Source: Mesocentrotus franciscanus
Taxonomy: Eukaryota; Echinodermata; Echinoidea; Camarodonta; Strongylocentrotidae
Direction: 5' to 3'
NCBI GenBank assembly: GCA_037976565.1
Contig: CP137682.1
Location: 27,057,714 to 27,121,713 of the forward strand
Length of the DNA stretch: 64,000 nucleotides
Shown here one piece after another: positions 41,881-55,000 of the stretch. The translations under genes and the position numbers were made by a program. The notes beneath the pieces were generated by a model. That model was given only the letters and a program-made list of their open reading frames with translations, was not told the origin of the DNA and did not search any database. Every line of letters starts with the position of its first letter. The first letter of the stretch is position 1.

Positions 41881-41896
41881 CCCTAGATCGGATTAA
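41881..41896 (+). promoter_or_regulatory. Possible 5'-UTR splice acceptor before the start codon
   Basis: A T-rich stretch followed by CCCTAG ends at 41886, eleven bases before the ATG. Relatives of this gene often have one or more upstream 5' exons, so this may be where an untranslated exon joins. Without transcript data the start of transcription could equally lie in the preceding few hundred bases. Confidence 0.35.
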
Positions 41897-42053
41897 ATGG
41901 TGCTAAACGGTGAGATGACGAGTAGTCAGGCTAAACTCGCCGTCGATGAGGGTGTCGTTGTCAGACGGAAAGCCCCAAAGGTCATCACCAGGAATCTGGT
42001 CGTCATCGTCGTCGTCTTGGCACTCCTCACCGTGTCTCTAATAGTAGCTACCG
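41897..42053 (+). CDS. M13 peptidase exon 1: start, cytoplasmic tail, membrane anchor
   Basis: Encodes residues 1-52 plus one base of codon 53. The tail has a basic cluster ([14 protein letters not shown]) followed by a hydrophobic run ([19 protein letters not shown]), the layout of a type II signal anchor. An in-frame TAA at 41894-41896 lies directly before the ATG, so this methionine is the first possible start in this exon. A CCCTAG acceptor-like site ends at 41886, so the exon may begin at 41887 and be preceded by an untranslated exon that I cannot place. The donor is G|GTAAGA. Confidence 0.85.
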
Positions 42054-45000
42054 GTAAGATGATCTCTATGAAGGTGATGAATGCGAGCTGGAAATGAGAA
42101 ATACAAATTCACATTCATTTCCTTCTCATTATACATATTATATGGTTAACAATTAACAAATACAACAGTAAATAAATTGAAATGCACAAGGTGCCAAAAC
42201 ACGGAAAGCGAAAGCTTGCGTTTGGGAACGCCCATTACATATAAGAACAAGTTACGATAAAAACTGAAGAGAGAATTCCATAAAAATTGGTCGATTACTT
42301 TCGATCATGATTTGAAATTTTGGAGTATAACATGAATAAAATTAAGTTTCAATGGGGGATACAGTGAAGCGGAGGGGCGGGGGGGGGGCAGATGTCCCTA
42401 ATAGTGTATAGGCCTATTAGAATGTTTTGTTGGCACAATTAGAAATAAATATCCTGTCTTTCATTTTAAAATGATGGGGGTCGGGTGTCAGAAACTTAAC
42501 AAACATAAAGATTTCTCTTTTGTCTCCAGATTGAACAGAAAGTTTTCATCAAATAGCACTAACCATCATGAAAGTTTGTTCTTTATAATATGGCCTAAGA
42601 TAAGTCTGAGAAGATTTATGAAATATTGCTTGTAAACTTCTTCAAATTGCTGTTTTTGAATCAACTGTCCGGATACACAACCTGTCTGGACACACAACGT
42701 CTGGTTATATACTGTTTTGGCTAATGTAGGCTTTTGCTACTGTAATCGAAACATACTCTGTAATCATGTTATTACCCGGATGTAGCCGAGATACGATGAT
42801 CACTCAATAAATTTCTTCTTACCAGTTACTCATTTACTTCAAGGGGGTGGAGAGTGGCAATATAGATGGAGTTTATCCAAAGATTATGAGTGCCATGGTC
42901 TTACCATGAGCTTCATAGTCCAGTGAATTACATCAAAACACTTCCACCTCGGTGTGAGTGTGATATGATTGCTTTGCATTTGAAGTCATAAGAACGAATC
43001 ATGATAATATTGCATGAAATATGTGATATTTCTATTTCCTTTTTTTTTTTTTTTTTTCTTCTTCAATTTCTTCAGTTGTAATCGCATCAGACCGGGATAA
43101 CCTTTCTTCAAGATTACGAGCAGTTACCAATCACCAAACCTCACCATGCCCTCAACCAAAGGACTGTCTCACGCCCTCTTGTGTTAAAGCAGGTAAGAAT
43201 TACACACCTGCGTATTCTCCGTTGGCATTGCACACGAGGCGTCATTTCGATTGCGTAATCCCCTACAACAATTAAAACCCGCGAAGGCACAACGGAGATT
43301 TAAAAAAATTGTCATTTTGCATTCAATTTTTGTCAGATTAAACTCTGACATAGCGCCTCAAAGGCTTCCATAGGACCTTTTCGGATATGACGCGGATTCG
43401 TAGGTGTAAATGAATGGTTACTGCGCACAACAAAGTTCCTGCGCGTTTTCACTGAGCTCTGTGTACGGATCCATTAGAAGGCCATTAGATAGTTCATGAG
43501 ACCTTTTATATGTTTAAACATCTTTGGGTTAATTAACAGAAATGTGATGCGTAATTCACTTTACCTCATCTTTGAAATACAACCGCCGCAGTTTTACCGC
43601 GTCACAGTCAGACCGCAGCGCATATGCTAATGAGGCTTACAGTGAAGATTAATTCAGCAGCTCGTTCGCGAACTTGACTGATTTGCGTGCGCTGAAATGA
43701 GCGTGATTTTCACGGTGATTTTGTAGAGTCGCGCTTTCGTGACGATAGAGAGCGTTATCTTCAGTTGTCATGGCCAAATACAATAGCTTCAGTTTTTTTC
43801 TCCAGAATTCGCTCTTTATTTCTTTTTCCAATTTAACATAATCCATATTTTTTAAAGTATTGTTTCACAAATAATGAATTGACTGTAATTTTGCAATTTT
43901 TTATCAGCGATTTTGCATAGTGATTTATGTTTGTGGTTCTTGACCCAACTACATAAAAACAAATCGCATAATTCGAATGGTTTAGTCGAGATATCATTCC
44001 AGTGTACTGACAAAATTTGATCTTTTCTTTTATCTTATCTTCCGTGGTATTTTCAACAAAAATTACAACTGTTAGAGGCTTTCGTCTATCTTGGGATGAT
44101 AGCAACTTTTCTAGCTCAGCATCAGACAGTATGTTCGACCAAAAAGAATGAGACCTTCTTTGACTTAAAAATCTCATCTTTAAAATGAGATCAGAATCAT
44201 ACAAAATGAGCAACTCTAAGAATCAAAATCAAAGATCATAACAACACTATGCATTACTCATTACGTCTGCACGCACCAATTATTTATGAATAAAAAATGA
44301 ATAAATGGACGAGAATTATTACGCGCTGCGGATTGACTGGTCATATCTGAAAGAGGCCTTAGTCTTTGACGCAGTCTTACGTCATAATATTAACGCCTCG
44401 TGTTCAACAGGCATTGTTTCCCTCTTAAAGCATGCCGGACAGGCGAACTTGAAATGATGTAATGATAGCCGCGTATAAACACTGCTATAAAAAATGTAGC
44501 AATTATTGACTTTTAAATTTGTAAATTATAAATAGTGTTTGGGAGTCACTCTCAGTCCCACTACGGTTGTACGCTGAAGCCTGTACGCCATTTTGTGTTG
44601 AATAAGAGAAAATCTTCCTAACCTAACACCAAATTTTAAGTTTCGTAACCGTGGAAAAGGTTTTTTTTCATAATTTTTTTGGCAATGCATCCCCTCCGGC
44701 ATGACTGTTATTGCGATCTCCATGAGATGGCGCTGTCTAATACCTTGTTGTGATCCAACTGGTTGATATAGCATTCGTGAAATATATAGTTATCGAAACG
44801 TCTTGGTAAAGAAAATGTCATTTTATGCTGAAAGAATATAAATAGATCCTATGAGTCAATCGAGATTGTTATGTAATCAGCTGTCTCCATGCGTTTGCCA
44901 AGTTTGGCCAACTTGGGCATAAAACCATTGGTGATAATTGTTTTCAAAGTGTTCTTGCTTCAAATCTTAATTTTGAACTAGTCAATTATTAAACACCAAA

Positions 45001-45658
45001 TTATTTCTTGCATTTGATTTAAATTAGACAGTTAAGAACTTTTGAAGAACTTGGCATGTATGATTTTTTGACAAAGTATTCGATTAGACAAATAGTTTAA
45101 ACGGAGAGCATATTAGTCTCATGAATAATTATGCAATACAATATTTCAAATAATATTTTTGAAGGGAGTGAGAAAAACGAAATCTTTAAAACAAGACGTT
45201 TATATTTATTTGCTTCTCACCCCTTTATAACTAACAATAGCTGCAGCATTGATCGACAACATGAAGGCGGATGTTGACCCCTGTGATAACTTCTTCGAGC
45301 ACGCCTGCGGAGGATGGACAGAGAAGAATATCATCCCTGAATACCGGAGTTCATTCTCATCATTCTCAACGCTAAGAGAACAACTCCAAGTTACACTCAA
45401 AGGTAACCATGGAAACGGGAACGCTGCTTTTTTGGTGTCTTTATATTGGCTTTCTTCACTGCTCTTTTTTGTTCTACGCCCCTTTTCAGTTAGAATGATC
45501 ATTCATGTATAAGTTTATTAAAAAAGCCTTATGTTTTTGTTTAAAAAAGGAAAGAGTGAAAGTATATTTCCAATTATGGACGTCATCGCTAAGATGAGAG
45601 AGAAGGGGGAGAGTTGCGGAGGAGTGAGAGCGAAGGAAAAAGAGCAAAGGGAAGACAG

Positions 45659-45696
<38 letters not shown>

Positions 45697-48600
45697 AGAT
45701 GGTAAGGATAACAATCAAAAGACATCTGTATGTCCAGTCAAGTATTTAAAAGTAGTATACGCTCACATCTCGTAGAAAAATAATTTCTAATGTTTACTTC
45801 CCTCCTAAACATGTATTTTCCCTAGCTTTATTCGAGGCAGAGATACAACCTAGTGAAACAGAAGCTGAGAGAAAGGTTAAATACTTTTATTCAGCGTGCA
45901 TAGATACAGGTAAGACTAGAAATAAATCTTGGAATTTTGTTTTTAGCTTGCCCAAATGTTTTTCTGCAAATATTTCATGTTGCTCCTCAATATACTTTTT
46001 TATGAATTCGTACAAATATTGCAACCATTATTGTTCTTGTTTTTAGGGCGAGAGATATGGGCAAATAAATTGTTTAAATACTGATGAAATAGGCCAGTAA
46101 CTTCATTACAGCCTAACGCTCACTGTAGTTGGTTTCATGGGGAACTTGACACCATTCAGGGTGTTTACCCAATCATAGGTATCGTCAATCACCAAGAGTG
46201 GACTTCACTTGTACGACAGACATGTATTGTGTAATGCACTGTACCCTAGCCTACCACAATTAGGAATTCTCATCATATATATCAAATTTCCCTCAACCTC
46301 GAGAAAAGAAACCTGGTATTTTCTGGTGGGACACCGGGTTCGCTGCTATTGAGTGACCCATGCACACACAGGCAAATTGTATTAATCTGGTGTCATCGAA
46401 TTATGATGCAATATACATGTATACTGCTGACTACTATATGGCTGTATATATGGGAGGAGCACTAGCATATTGGTGTCTTTCTTCACTTCAATGAGAGGTC
46501 TCGGGTTTGACCCTTATTTTGGTGCCATTTGTTCGGTGCCAACTTCCTTGGACTATGTGGTTTGCAACATTTGTCCCTCTCGGGCCAGGTGGGTTTCATA
46601 TAATTATGGGTTTAACTGGGGTAGTAACAATTGCAGGACGATCGGCCATAGCAGTAATTAAATACTGATGATGCAACCCCTAGCAAATACATGTACGACC
46701 ATATTTAATGTCTTCGTAATCATATTGCTTTCGAACAGAAAGAATAGAAGAACTCGACGACGCGCCCATACGTGATCTCCTACACGATCTCCGCGGATGG
46801 CCGGTCCTCGGAGATACCTACGGTGGTCGATGGAATGAATCCGACTTCGATTTCGTCTGGTTGTTGGGAACTCTCGTCAGCAAGTATAGCAACTCCATGC
46901 TCATCGAACCGTTTGTTGGTGTCGATGATAAGAATGCTTCAAGATATGTCCTCCAGGTAAGAAACATGGAATAGTGTTGAGATTGCAAACATATCTTACC
47001 TTATCGAAAATAATATCGCTAGTGATATTCGTTTATCTTGCAATGCATGGTCAACAAGGGATCTAAAATATCGATACTACATCCGCAATGAGTAATATAT
47101 TTAGCATTATATCTTACCTTATACCATTGCTAGTTTGCATCATACCTCAGCATCGACAATCATAGTCACAACACCTTTTTGCCATTAATTCTGGAGCAAC
47201 AAAATCAATATCAAAGACAACAAAAACAACAACAACAACATCAAGAATAATAAGAACAACAACAGCAGTAAAAAGTATGGTTGCAGAGCACTGGCATGTA
47301 AAGGTCCGAAACTTTGGATCATTTCCCCAGTATGACAGATATCGAAATGTTTAAGAAAAGCGTTAAAAACCTACTTATTTGATAAATGTTTATTGTGATT
47401 GTATAAAGTATAAATTTTAAGGTACATTGAGAGGGACTACGGTCACGTAGTGCGCTACAGAGGAACAAAGCATTGTTATTATTATCATCCTGCAGAGGAA
47501 ACTTAACATGATATTCATTTTATTCAAGCCGCTTGGTTTAAGAAACTGTTGAATTTTGGAAGCGATTGATTGCAAACGGAAATGAATTATAAACTTTTGG
47601 GCTGGAGTAAGTTTTGGAATTTTAGAAGAGATTGTTGGCAACGTGACCTAAAATTTTGTCCATTTAGGACGGAATACCTACTGAATTTTTTGGCAGGAGT
47701 TGCTGCTAAACGAACATAAAGAATTATGTCTGTCTGGACCTGGCCGGGTTACTACTGAATTTATGGAAGTTACTCTTGCCAAACGAATATGAAATGATAC
47801 TAGTTTCTGCTTGAGTTAAAGGCCTATGTACCAAATTAATCAGCGCATTTGCAGTTAGTAAGTCATATAACAAATTGAAAGAGAAATAGTTAATCCTTGT
47901 CTTTTTATCGCAGCTTGTAATTCATACAAACTAAGACAAAAATAAATTATCTTTGTCTGTTTATGATCGTATAGGATTAAACTATTTGTACAATGTACCG
48001 CATCTAATACATGAAGATGATGATATTTGACGAAACCCAAGAAGATCGCCAATGTATACTTTTGCTCCTAGGTCCGCCATTTATTATATCAAAGTTTGAA
48101 AATAGTGGATTTTGTCCTTTGATTGGAAAAATGTGTATTTAGTATCTCCAAAAAAAAAAATCGACGATTAAAATAAATTTGTTCGACATTTTTAATTTTG
48201 TCTCTTACAAGATCGATCAGTCATCCCTCGGCATTTCCAGCAGGGAATATTTTTTGAACACGGAAAAATATCAACAGGTGAGTGAAAATGTGCTAAGTGT
48301 ATTTTTAAAGATTTTTTGCAACGCTGTATGTATCAAGATGAATAAAACAAATGACTAAAAACAAAAAAGCCACTACGTCTAATGCCAATTTGTTTGTCAC
48401 CATCGCCTTTTTACTTTGTATTGTTGTCATCCATTATTATCCATTTAATCTAATCTCCAGTTGATCTAATGCGTATTTGTTCCAATGAAAAATACTGGCA
48501 ATGGCCGAAGGGGTCTTTGTGGCTGAACTAGAATATTAGACCAGTATGCAATAGGTTAAACGATGCAAAACCCAAATTGTCATTAGACCATATGTAAAAC

Positions 48601-49029
48601 TGCGGTATAAAATGACGTTGTCTAAACCCATGGGCTTGTCCATTTTCAGATTGCTTATAAGAGCTCCACAGAGTATATTCATGGACCTACTTCTCCATGG
48701 TATATTCATTATCATCATCGTGAATTTTTGTTTGTTTATTCATTTAAATACGGTGATTAAAAAACATGCTTTCAGCTTGGCATAGCTGTTTTTCAGCATG
48801 TCCGTTGATATATATTTTGATTTTTCGTTGAGTCCAGGTTCAAGATGCCTATCTGAAGCTCATGGTGACGATAGCCAAGTTACTAGGAGCAGACGCACAA
48901 GCAGCCGAGACAGATATGAGGGATGTCTTTAATTTCGAGACAGAACTTGCCAATGTAAGATTGTGAAATCATATTTTTCCATATCTAATCGGTTTAGGGC
49001 GACACTGCCGTCCATCCGTATTACGAGAG

Positions 49030-49066
<37 letters not shown>

Positions 49067-52000
49067 ACAGTCATCCACCCTCCTCACCCTAGATGCCCCT
49101 TCCCTGATTGCCTTTCTTGTAGAATTGGTGCTGCAAGAACGAAAATTAATTAAGTCAATTCTAAAGAAATTAATATCAAAATGGGTAATTATGAACCATA
49201 ACAACAACAACAAAAAATTTGAGACGTAGATGCATTGTGAACAGAACAATTTTAAGTGGTTTACATTACTTGAAATAAGTCAAGTTAACTTTATTTATCA
49301 TGGTCATTCTGTGTTTTCTTTCCTCCTTGTATTATCAGATATTTGAGTTCACTGTGATACACCTTCCATATTTTTGTAACTGCACCATATTATAAGCTGT
49401 ATATTTTTTCTCTTACTGTTTTGTTGTTGTTGTTGTTATTGTACATGAATTATCGCCTGTCACGGCAATGAAGTACAGGGGGGCGTTTCATGAAATAAGA
49501 TGAAATTGTGAAAATGCCTTCTTCACCGACTAATATCATTTTCACCGACTATTTTCCAGGCCTCTGATTGGTCAAATTTAGTCAGCGCTGACAGTTGTCG
49601 GTGGACAAATGTTGATGAAACGCCCCCCTGATCTTTACCATCTAAACCGCAATATTACATCAGCATGTAACATATAGTTCCAAGTCTAGTGTTTTGAACT
49701 ACGTTGTGTCTATATTAAACTTCGATTGTCTGTGAGAAGTTTCTTCTATTTTTATCAACAGTTAACTGTACCTCCCTCAGACAGGAGAGACAGTGATGCC
49801 CTATATAATCCTACAACCCTTACCGGCTTGATACAAGACTACCCACTGGTATGTACTTCAGTCAAAACCGTAGACACGTAGCTGAGGGAAAGAAAATAAC
49901 CATAATAATGACGTTTATTATGATGTTTTTATAGTCTAAAAGCTTAGGGAAAGATTTGCGAATGCTTGGTATTTCCAAATGATGATTACTGACGAATGTT
50001 AATCAAATTTGTATTTGATATCTATTGGTCTCATTATTCTCGGATTAATTTGGCCTTTTCGTAATTCTTACTGCATGATCTTTTTAAAACAATTAACAAG
50101 CGTAGCTTTTACCTTAGCTTATTTAATTTAATCTCATTTGAATTCAGCATTTCCTTCTTCATGTATACAAATTGATTTGATGTACTCACTTTCTGCCTTA
50201 GTTTCTCTCAACAAAACTCACTTTTAAATCAATGTAACATTTTATTTGGTAAACATTCTTGCGTTATTTGAAACGTGAAACATAACTGAATTTAACATAT
50301 CAAAGATTTCGTTTAACCTAGATGGATTGGAGAAGATTCTTTGACATCGTATTACCCAACGTGAGCAAACCCTTAGCAGACGATGAATTTATCAACAATA
50401 AAGAGCCAGAGTTCGTCACTGACGTTCTAGCACTCGTTGAAAGGACACCGTTACGGTGAGAATGAAATTATTTATTGGGGAGGGAGCTCCTCTATAAATT
50501 GTGACGCCCTTTCGTTTCGACTCCCTTATGTTCTAATTAGATACCCCTGTGTTCCGACATAGCTATGTTTTGATATCACCTTAGCCACCCATCTGTTTTA
50601 CAACGCCGATGTTTCGACATCCTCTGTTTCAATATCCTTCTGTTTCGACATCTCTCTGTTTCGACACCCCTCTCTTTCAACATCCCTCTCTTTTGACATC
50701 GCTATGTTTCGAAAAACCTCTGTTTCAATATCCCTCTGTTTCGAAATCCCTCTCTTTTGACATCGCTATGTTTCGATACCCGTCTGTTTCAACATCCCAC
50801 TTTTTCGACATTCCTATGTTTTAACATCCCTCTTTTTAATATCCTTCTGTTTCGACCTCCCTCTGTTTCGACACCCGTCTGTTTCGACATCCCTCTGTTT
50901 CTACACTTGTCTGTTTCGACATCCCTCTGTTTCTACACCCGTCTGATTTGACATCCCTCTGTTTCGACACTCCTCTGTTTCGACATCCCTTTGTTTCGTC
51001 ACCCCTATTTTTTGCAACTCCTGTTTCGCTACGTTCGATGTTCCGAAATTCTCCGATTCTACCCTCTATATCTTGACAATTCTATATTCCCACATCCATA
51101 TACTCTGGCAACCTACTTTTCAATAACCTAGGGCTGTCAGAACATACATATATGGAAACATGGACTTGTCGAAAGAAAATTATATCTTAACAATTATAAG
51201 GATATCGAAGGATAGGGGTGTCGAAACATAACGGTGTAAGAACATAGAATGTCGGAATATAATAGCGGGTGGGATCATCGACGGTCCATATTTATGGGCG
51301 TAATTATACAGAAAATTCAAAGTCTATGTTTCTAAATGATTAAGGATATTCAAGCCTCTTTACTCATCTTGATACAACATTGCTGCATCATGAGGGAGAT
51401 GAAGTAGTAAGTCTTTTTAAAATATTTTTTTAAATAAACGACCTGTTGATAGTATGTTTTACTTTGTCGCATTTATGAATAATTCATTGGCCCAATTCGA
51501 TTATGACTCCTAGAATCCTCGCGAACTACATGATCTGGAGGATCACCAAGCTACGAGTTATGAACCTCAGCAAACGATTCCAGGCTCCAAACGACGAGTT
51601 TCGCGCCGTCATCTTCGGCGTCGGAGCTGACGATGCAAGGTGGCGACTCTGCGTCGACGGCATCAATGGCGCCATGGATTTCGCCACCGGAAAGATGTAC
51701 GTGAAGGAGAATTTCGCCGGGGAGAGCAAAAACAATGTAAGATAAACCGATTCCCCATAATATAAATCAATAATTATATCTTTGAGTAAGGAAGAGGGCA
51801 ATATGACCTGGGTAATATTTCGTCTAAGATGGAAAATAAGGCAAGAAAACGATGATAGCAAAGACACCCCCAAAATATACACTACAGTAATCATGTTCGT
51901 ATTACGTCATATTTTGTTTGATGATGATTGTTTTAAATGACTGCTAAGAAAGCATGTATATGCTTGTAAGTAAACAACCAGGGGACCGACGGCTTTAAGT

Positions 52001-55000
52001 CTTCTCCGAGGGTAATGTGGATTAATGCCTTACCAAAGGGCATCGAACCAGGGACTTCCCGTTTACGAGACCACTGCTCTACCACTGAGCCATCACACCT
52101 CCTTAATGTATGTAATTGTAATGTTCACACATGACATCAGGTAACTTACAAGCGATCGTGTACAAGAAAGTCAATAATCCCTTTTTATGACGAAGATGTG
52201 TGTACGTCACAATGTGATCCACTTCCTCCTCCCTACCCTGTATTTCTCTCTCGTTTCCTATTAACCCCACGTCACCCAAAGACCAATCTCTCCTTCACTT
52301 CATCTTCTCTCAATTATATTCTTACACAAGAAGGGGAGTCTTGAGCTGGAATGCTCATCTTTGGTATAAAGCTAGACGACGAATATGATGCGCTCTAACC
52401 ATGTTCACGGATCGCTTTCTTTGGCATCGCTGCATATATCAAAAGGGACTTGAAATAACACTTAAATTACCCTCCATGTGTTTTGTAACCTGTATTTCCA
52501 GACTCTACGAATGATCAAATATTTGAAGCGGGCTTTCAAAGAGATGTTAAAGGAGAATGAGTGGATGGATGACAACACACGAGAGGTCGCGGCAGAAAAG
52601 GTAAGATACCTAGAAAACACACGATCCAGCCCTGAAGTGAGGGTATATTAAACTATCCCAAGCCTCGTTAAGATATGAGGTAATAAACCGATGCTGTTTT
52701 CCTTTTATGATTTCGTTAAGTTAATACGTTTCACATTATATTATAAACACGGAGCTTTATTAGTGGATACGCGGATGACCTTTGCTTTGTTGCGTGCAGT
52801 TGCCATTCATTTACATATAAAAGAAAAGAAAACCGCGTCGTTTTTTTTATGCGGCGGTTTACCGCATCATATCTGAACGAACTTTTACTTCTGTTTCGGA
52901 CGTGCCCACATAAAATTATGTCACGGTTCTAATTTTTAAACGCTTTCCCAGGTTCCTTCGCTGAATGCTTGACAGCACTCTTGAAACAAATACACTCCCG
53001 CCATCTCATTTCTGATAATACCATTTGATTGAAATGAATTGTAGGCAGTTTCAAGATGAATCACTTTCATTCAACACATGCCTTATCCAAGTATCGTTTT
53101 TACATTTAATTACTAAGTGATATACATTTGTTTTCTCCTTCCGGTTACTTTTTTCTAGTGCGATGCTATGCAAGAGCTTGTCGGATATCCGGATTGGCTT
53201 TTTGATGAAGAAAGGCTGAACGAGGAGTATGAAGATGTAAGTCGGTTCTCCCTGCTTGAAAATAAAAACACATATTGTAAAGAATGTATGATACGAGTAA
53301 TTTATCTACCTGAAATTATCAGGGATGTTCTTCTTTTTCATGTACTTTTTTTACATACTAATATGTTTTAAAAGTTGAATTTGGTTATGTTTTCGAGGCC
53401 TACTCATTTCGACGCCTTTTCAACCAAAGGGAAAAATGAAATGCTATACATTTTCATTTAAACAAAATTTCTTCTTCTATCGTAGCGGAAGTTTAATTCA
53501 CAGATCTACGTAAAACCATTACTAAACAGCATTGTATAAATCTAGATAATGTGCATTACAAACGTAAGCAATATGGTTTTGAGTGATTCTGTCAAAGCAT
53601 AATGTCAAATAGCAAATACCTTTAAAATAAATATTTATATATACACATTTATATTTATATAAAATATGATAAATTTGTAGTAATTATTTTGAATTATTTC
53701 AACAGCTTGATTTCAGACTAAACGATTACTTTGGTAACATTCTTCGCTATGTCGGCTGGTCGGCTAACGAGAATTTGAAGAAACTAAGAGAGGAGGTAGA
53801 TCGAGATGGGTAAGCATGATATGATTCGTAACACTTATAGTTCGAGATGGGTAAGCACGATATGATACGTCACACTTATTGAGATTTGTTTGAGCTTGGG
53901 ATAATCAACTCGTTTTGTAATATTGACTTGATATTGACTTCTCAGCTATTATCACTGGAGCGCATCAGGACAATTACCCCCTGGACAATCACCCCCGGAA
54001 AACTACCCACCAAGGAAAAATACCCCCCGGAATATTACCCCCGGAAATTTACCCCCAAGGACAACCACCCCCGAGGACAATTACCCCCGGAAAATTACCT
54101 CCGGTGGACAATTACCCCCCGAGGACAATTACCCCCCGAAAAAAATCAGGGTGGACTTCCCGTTTAATGAAGAGTGGGGTAATTTTCGGGGGTCATCAGG
54201 TATGGTTGTCCTCGGTTGTCCGGAGGGTATTTTCAGGGGTGTTGGTAATTATCCTCGGGGGTAATTATCCACGGGGGTAATTGTCCGGGGGTAATTTTCC
54301 GGGGTAATTGTCCTGGGGGTAATTGTCCGGGGTAATTGTCCTCGGGGTGGTTGTCCTTGGGGGTAATTGTCCGGGGGTAATCGTCCTCGGGGGTAATTGT
54401 ACTTGGGGGTGGTTGTTCTTGAGGGGGGGGGGTAATTTTCAGGGGGGTAATTCTCCGGGGGGTAATTGTCCTTAGGAGGTTAGTTTTCCAGGGGGTAATT
54501 TTCCTGGAGGTGATTGCCCAGGGGGAAATTGTCCTAGAACCCACTTGAGTATCCGTCGGATATTCCGTTCTTATGCACAAAGAAGAAGAGAATACATGCG
54601 GGGGACAGTGATTTGTTTTGTTAAGAGTCTACGTATTAGACAAAAAGGAAGAGATTATTGATCTAGTAGAAACAAGCAAACAATCAATCAATCAAACATA
54701 CAGACCAAAAAAGCTACTTTATTAATACTCCTTCTTAATGAACGATTTCAACATTTTGTCAGTGTCACTGTGAAATACATTTTGTAATCATGTTGATGTG
54801 CTATAGAACTATTTCCTACTAATTTACGTTTGTCATTTCTTTTTATTCTAGATGGCTGATTGGACCCGCAGTAGTTAATGCATACTATCGATCTAACCAA
54901 ATCGGTAAGATTATTGTGTATACTCGTATAACAAAAATTAATGCTTTTGATGATAACAGTATTCAGAATAATAACAGTTTAAGTGTAATGGAAAAAAAAT

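Noticed and set aside
50609..51010. CRISPR-like regular repeat
   Set aside because: The 16-bp units are contiguous without unique spacers and sit in a eukaryotic intron.
53886..54580. Pro/Thr-rich frames on both strands
   Set aside because: They are translations of the intron 13 minisatellite.
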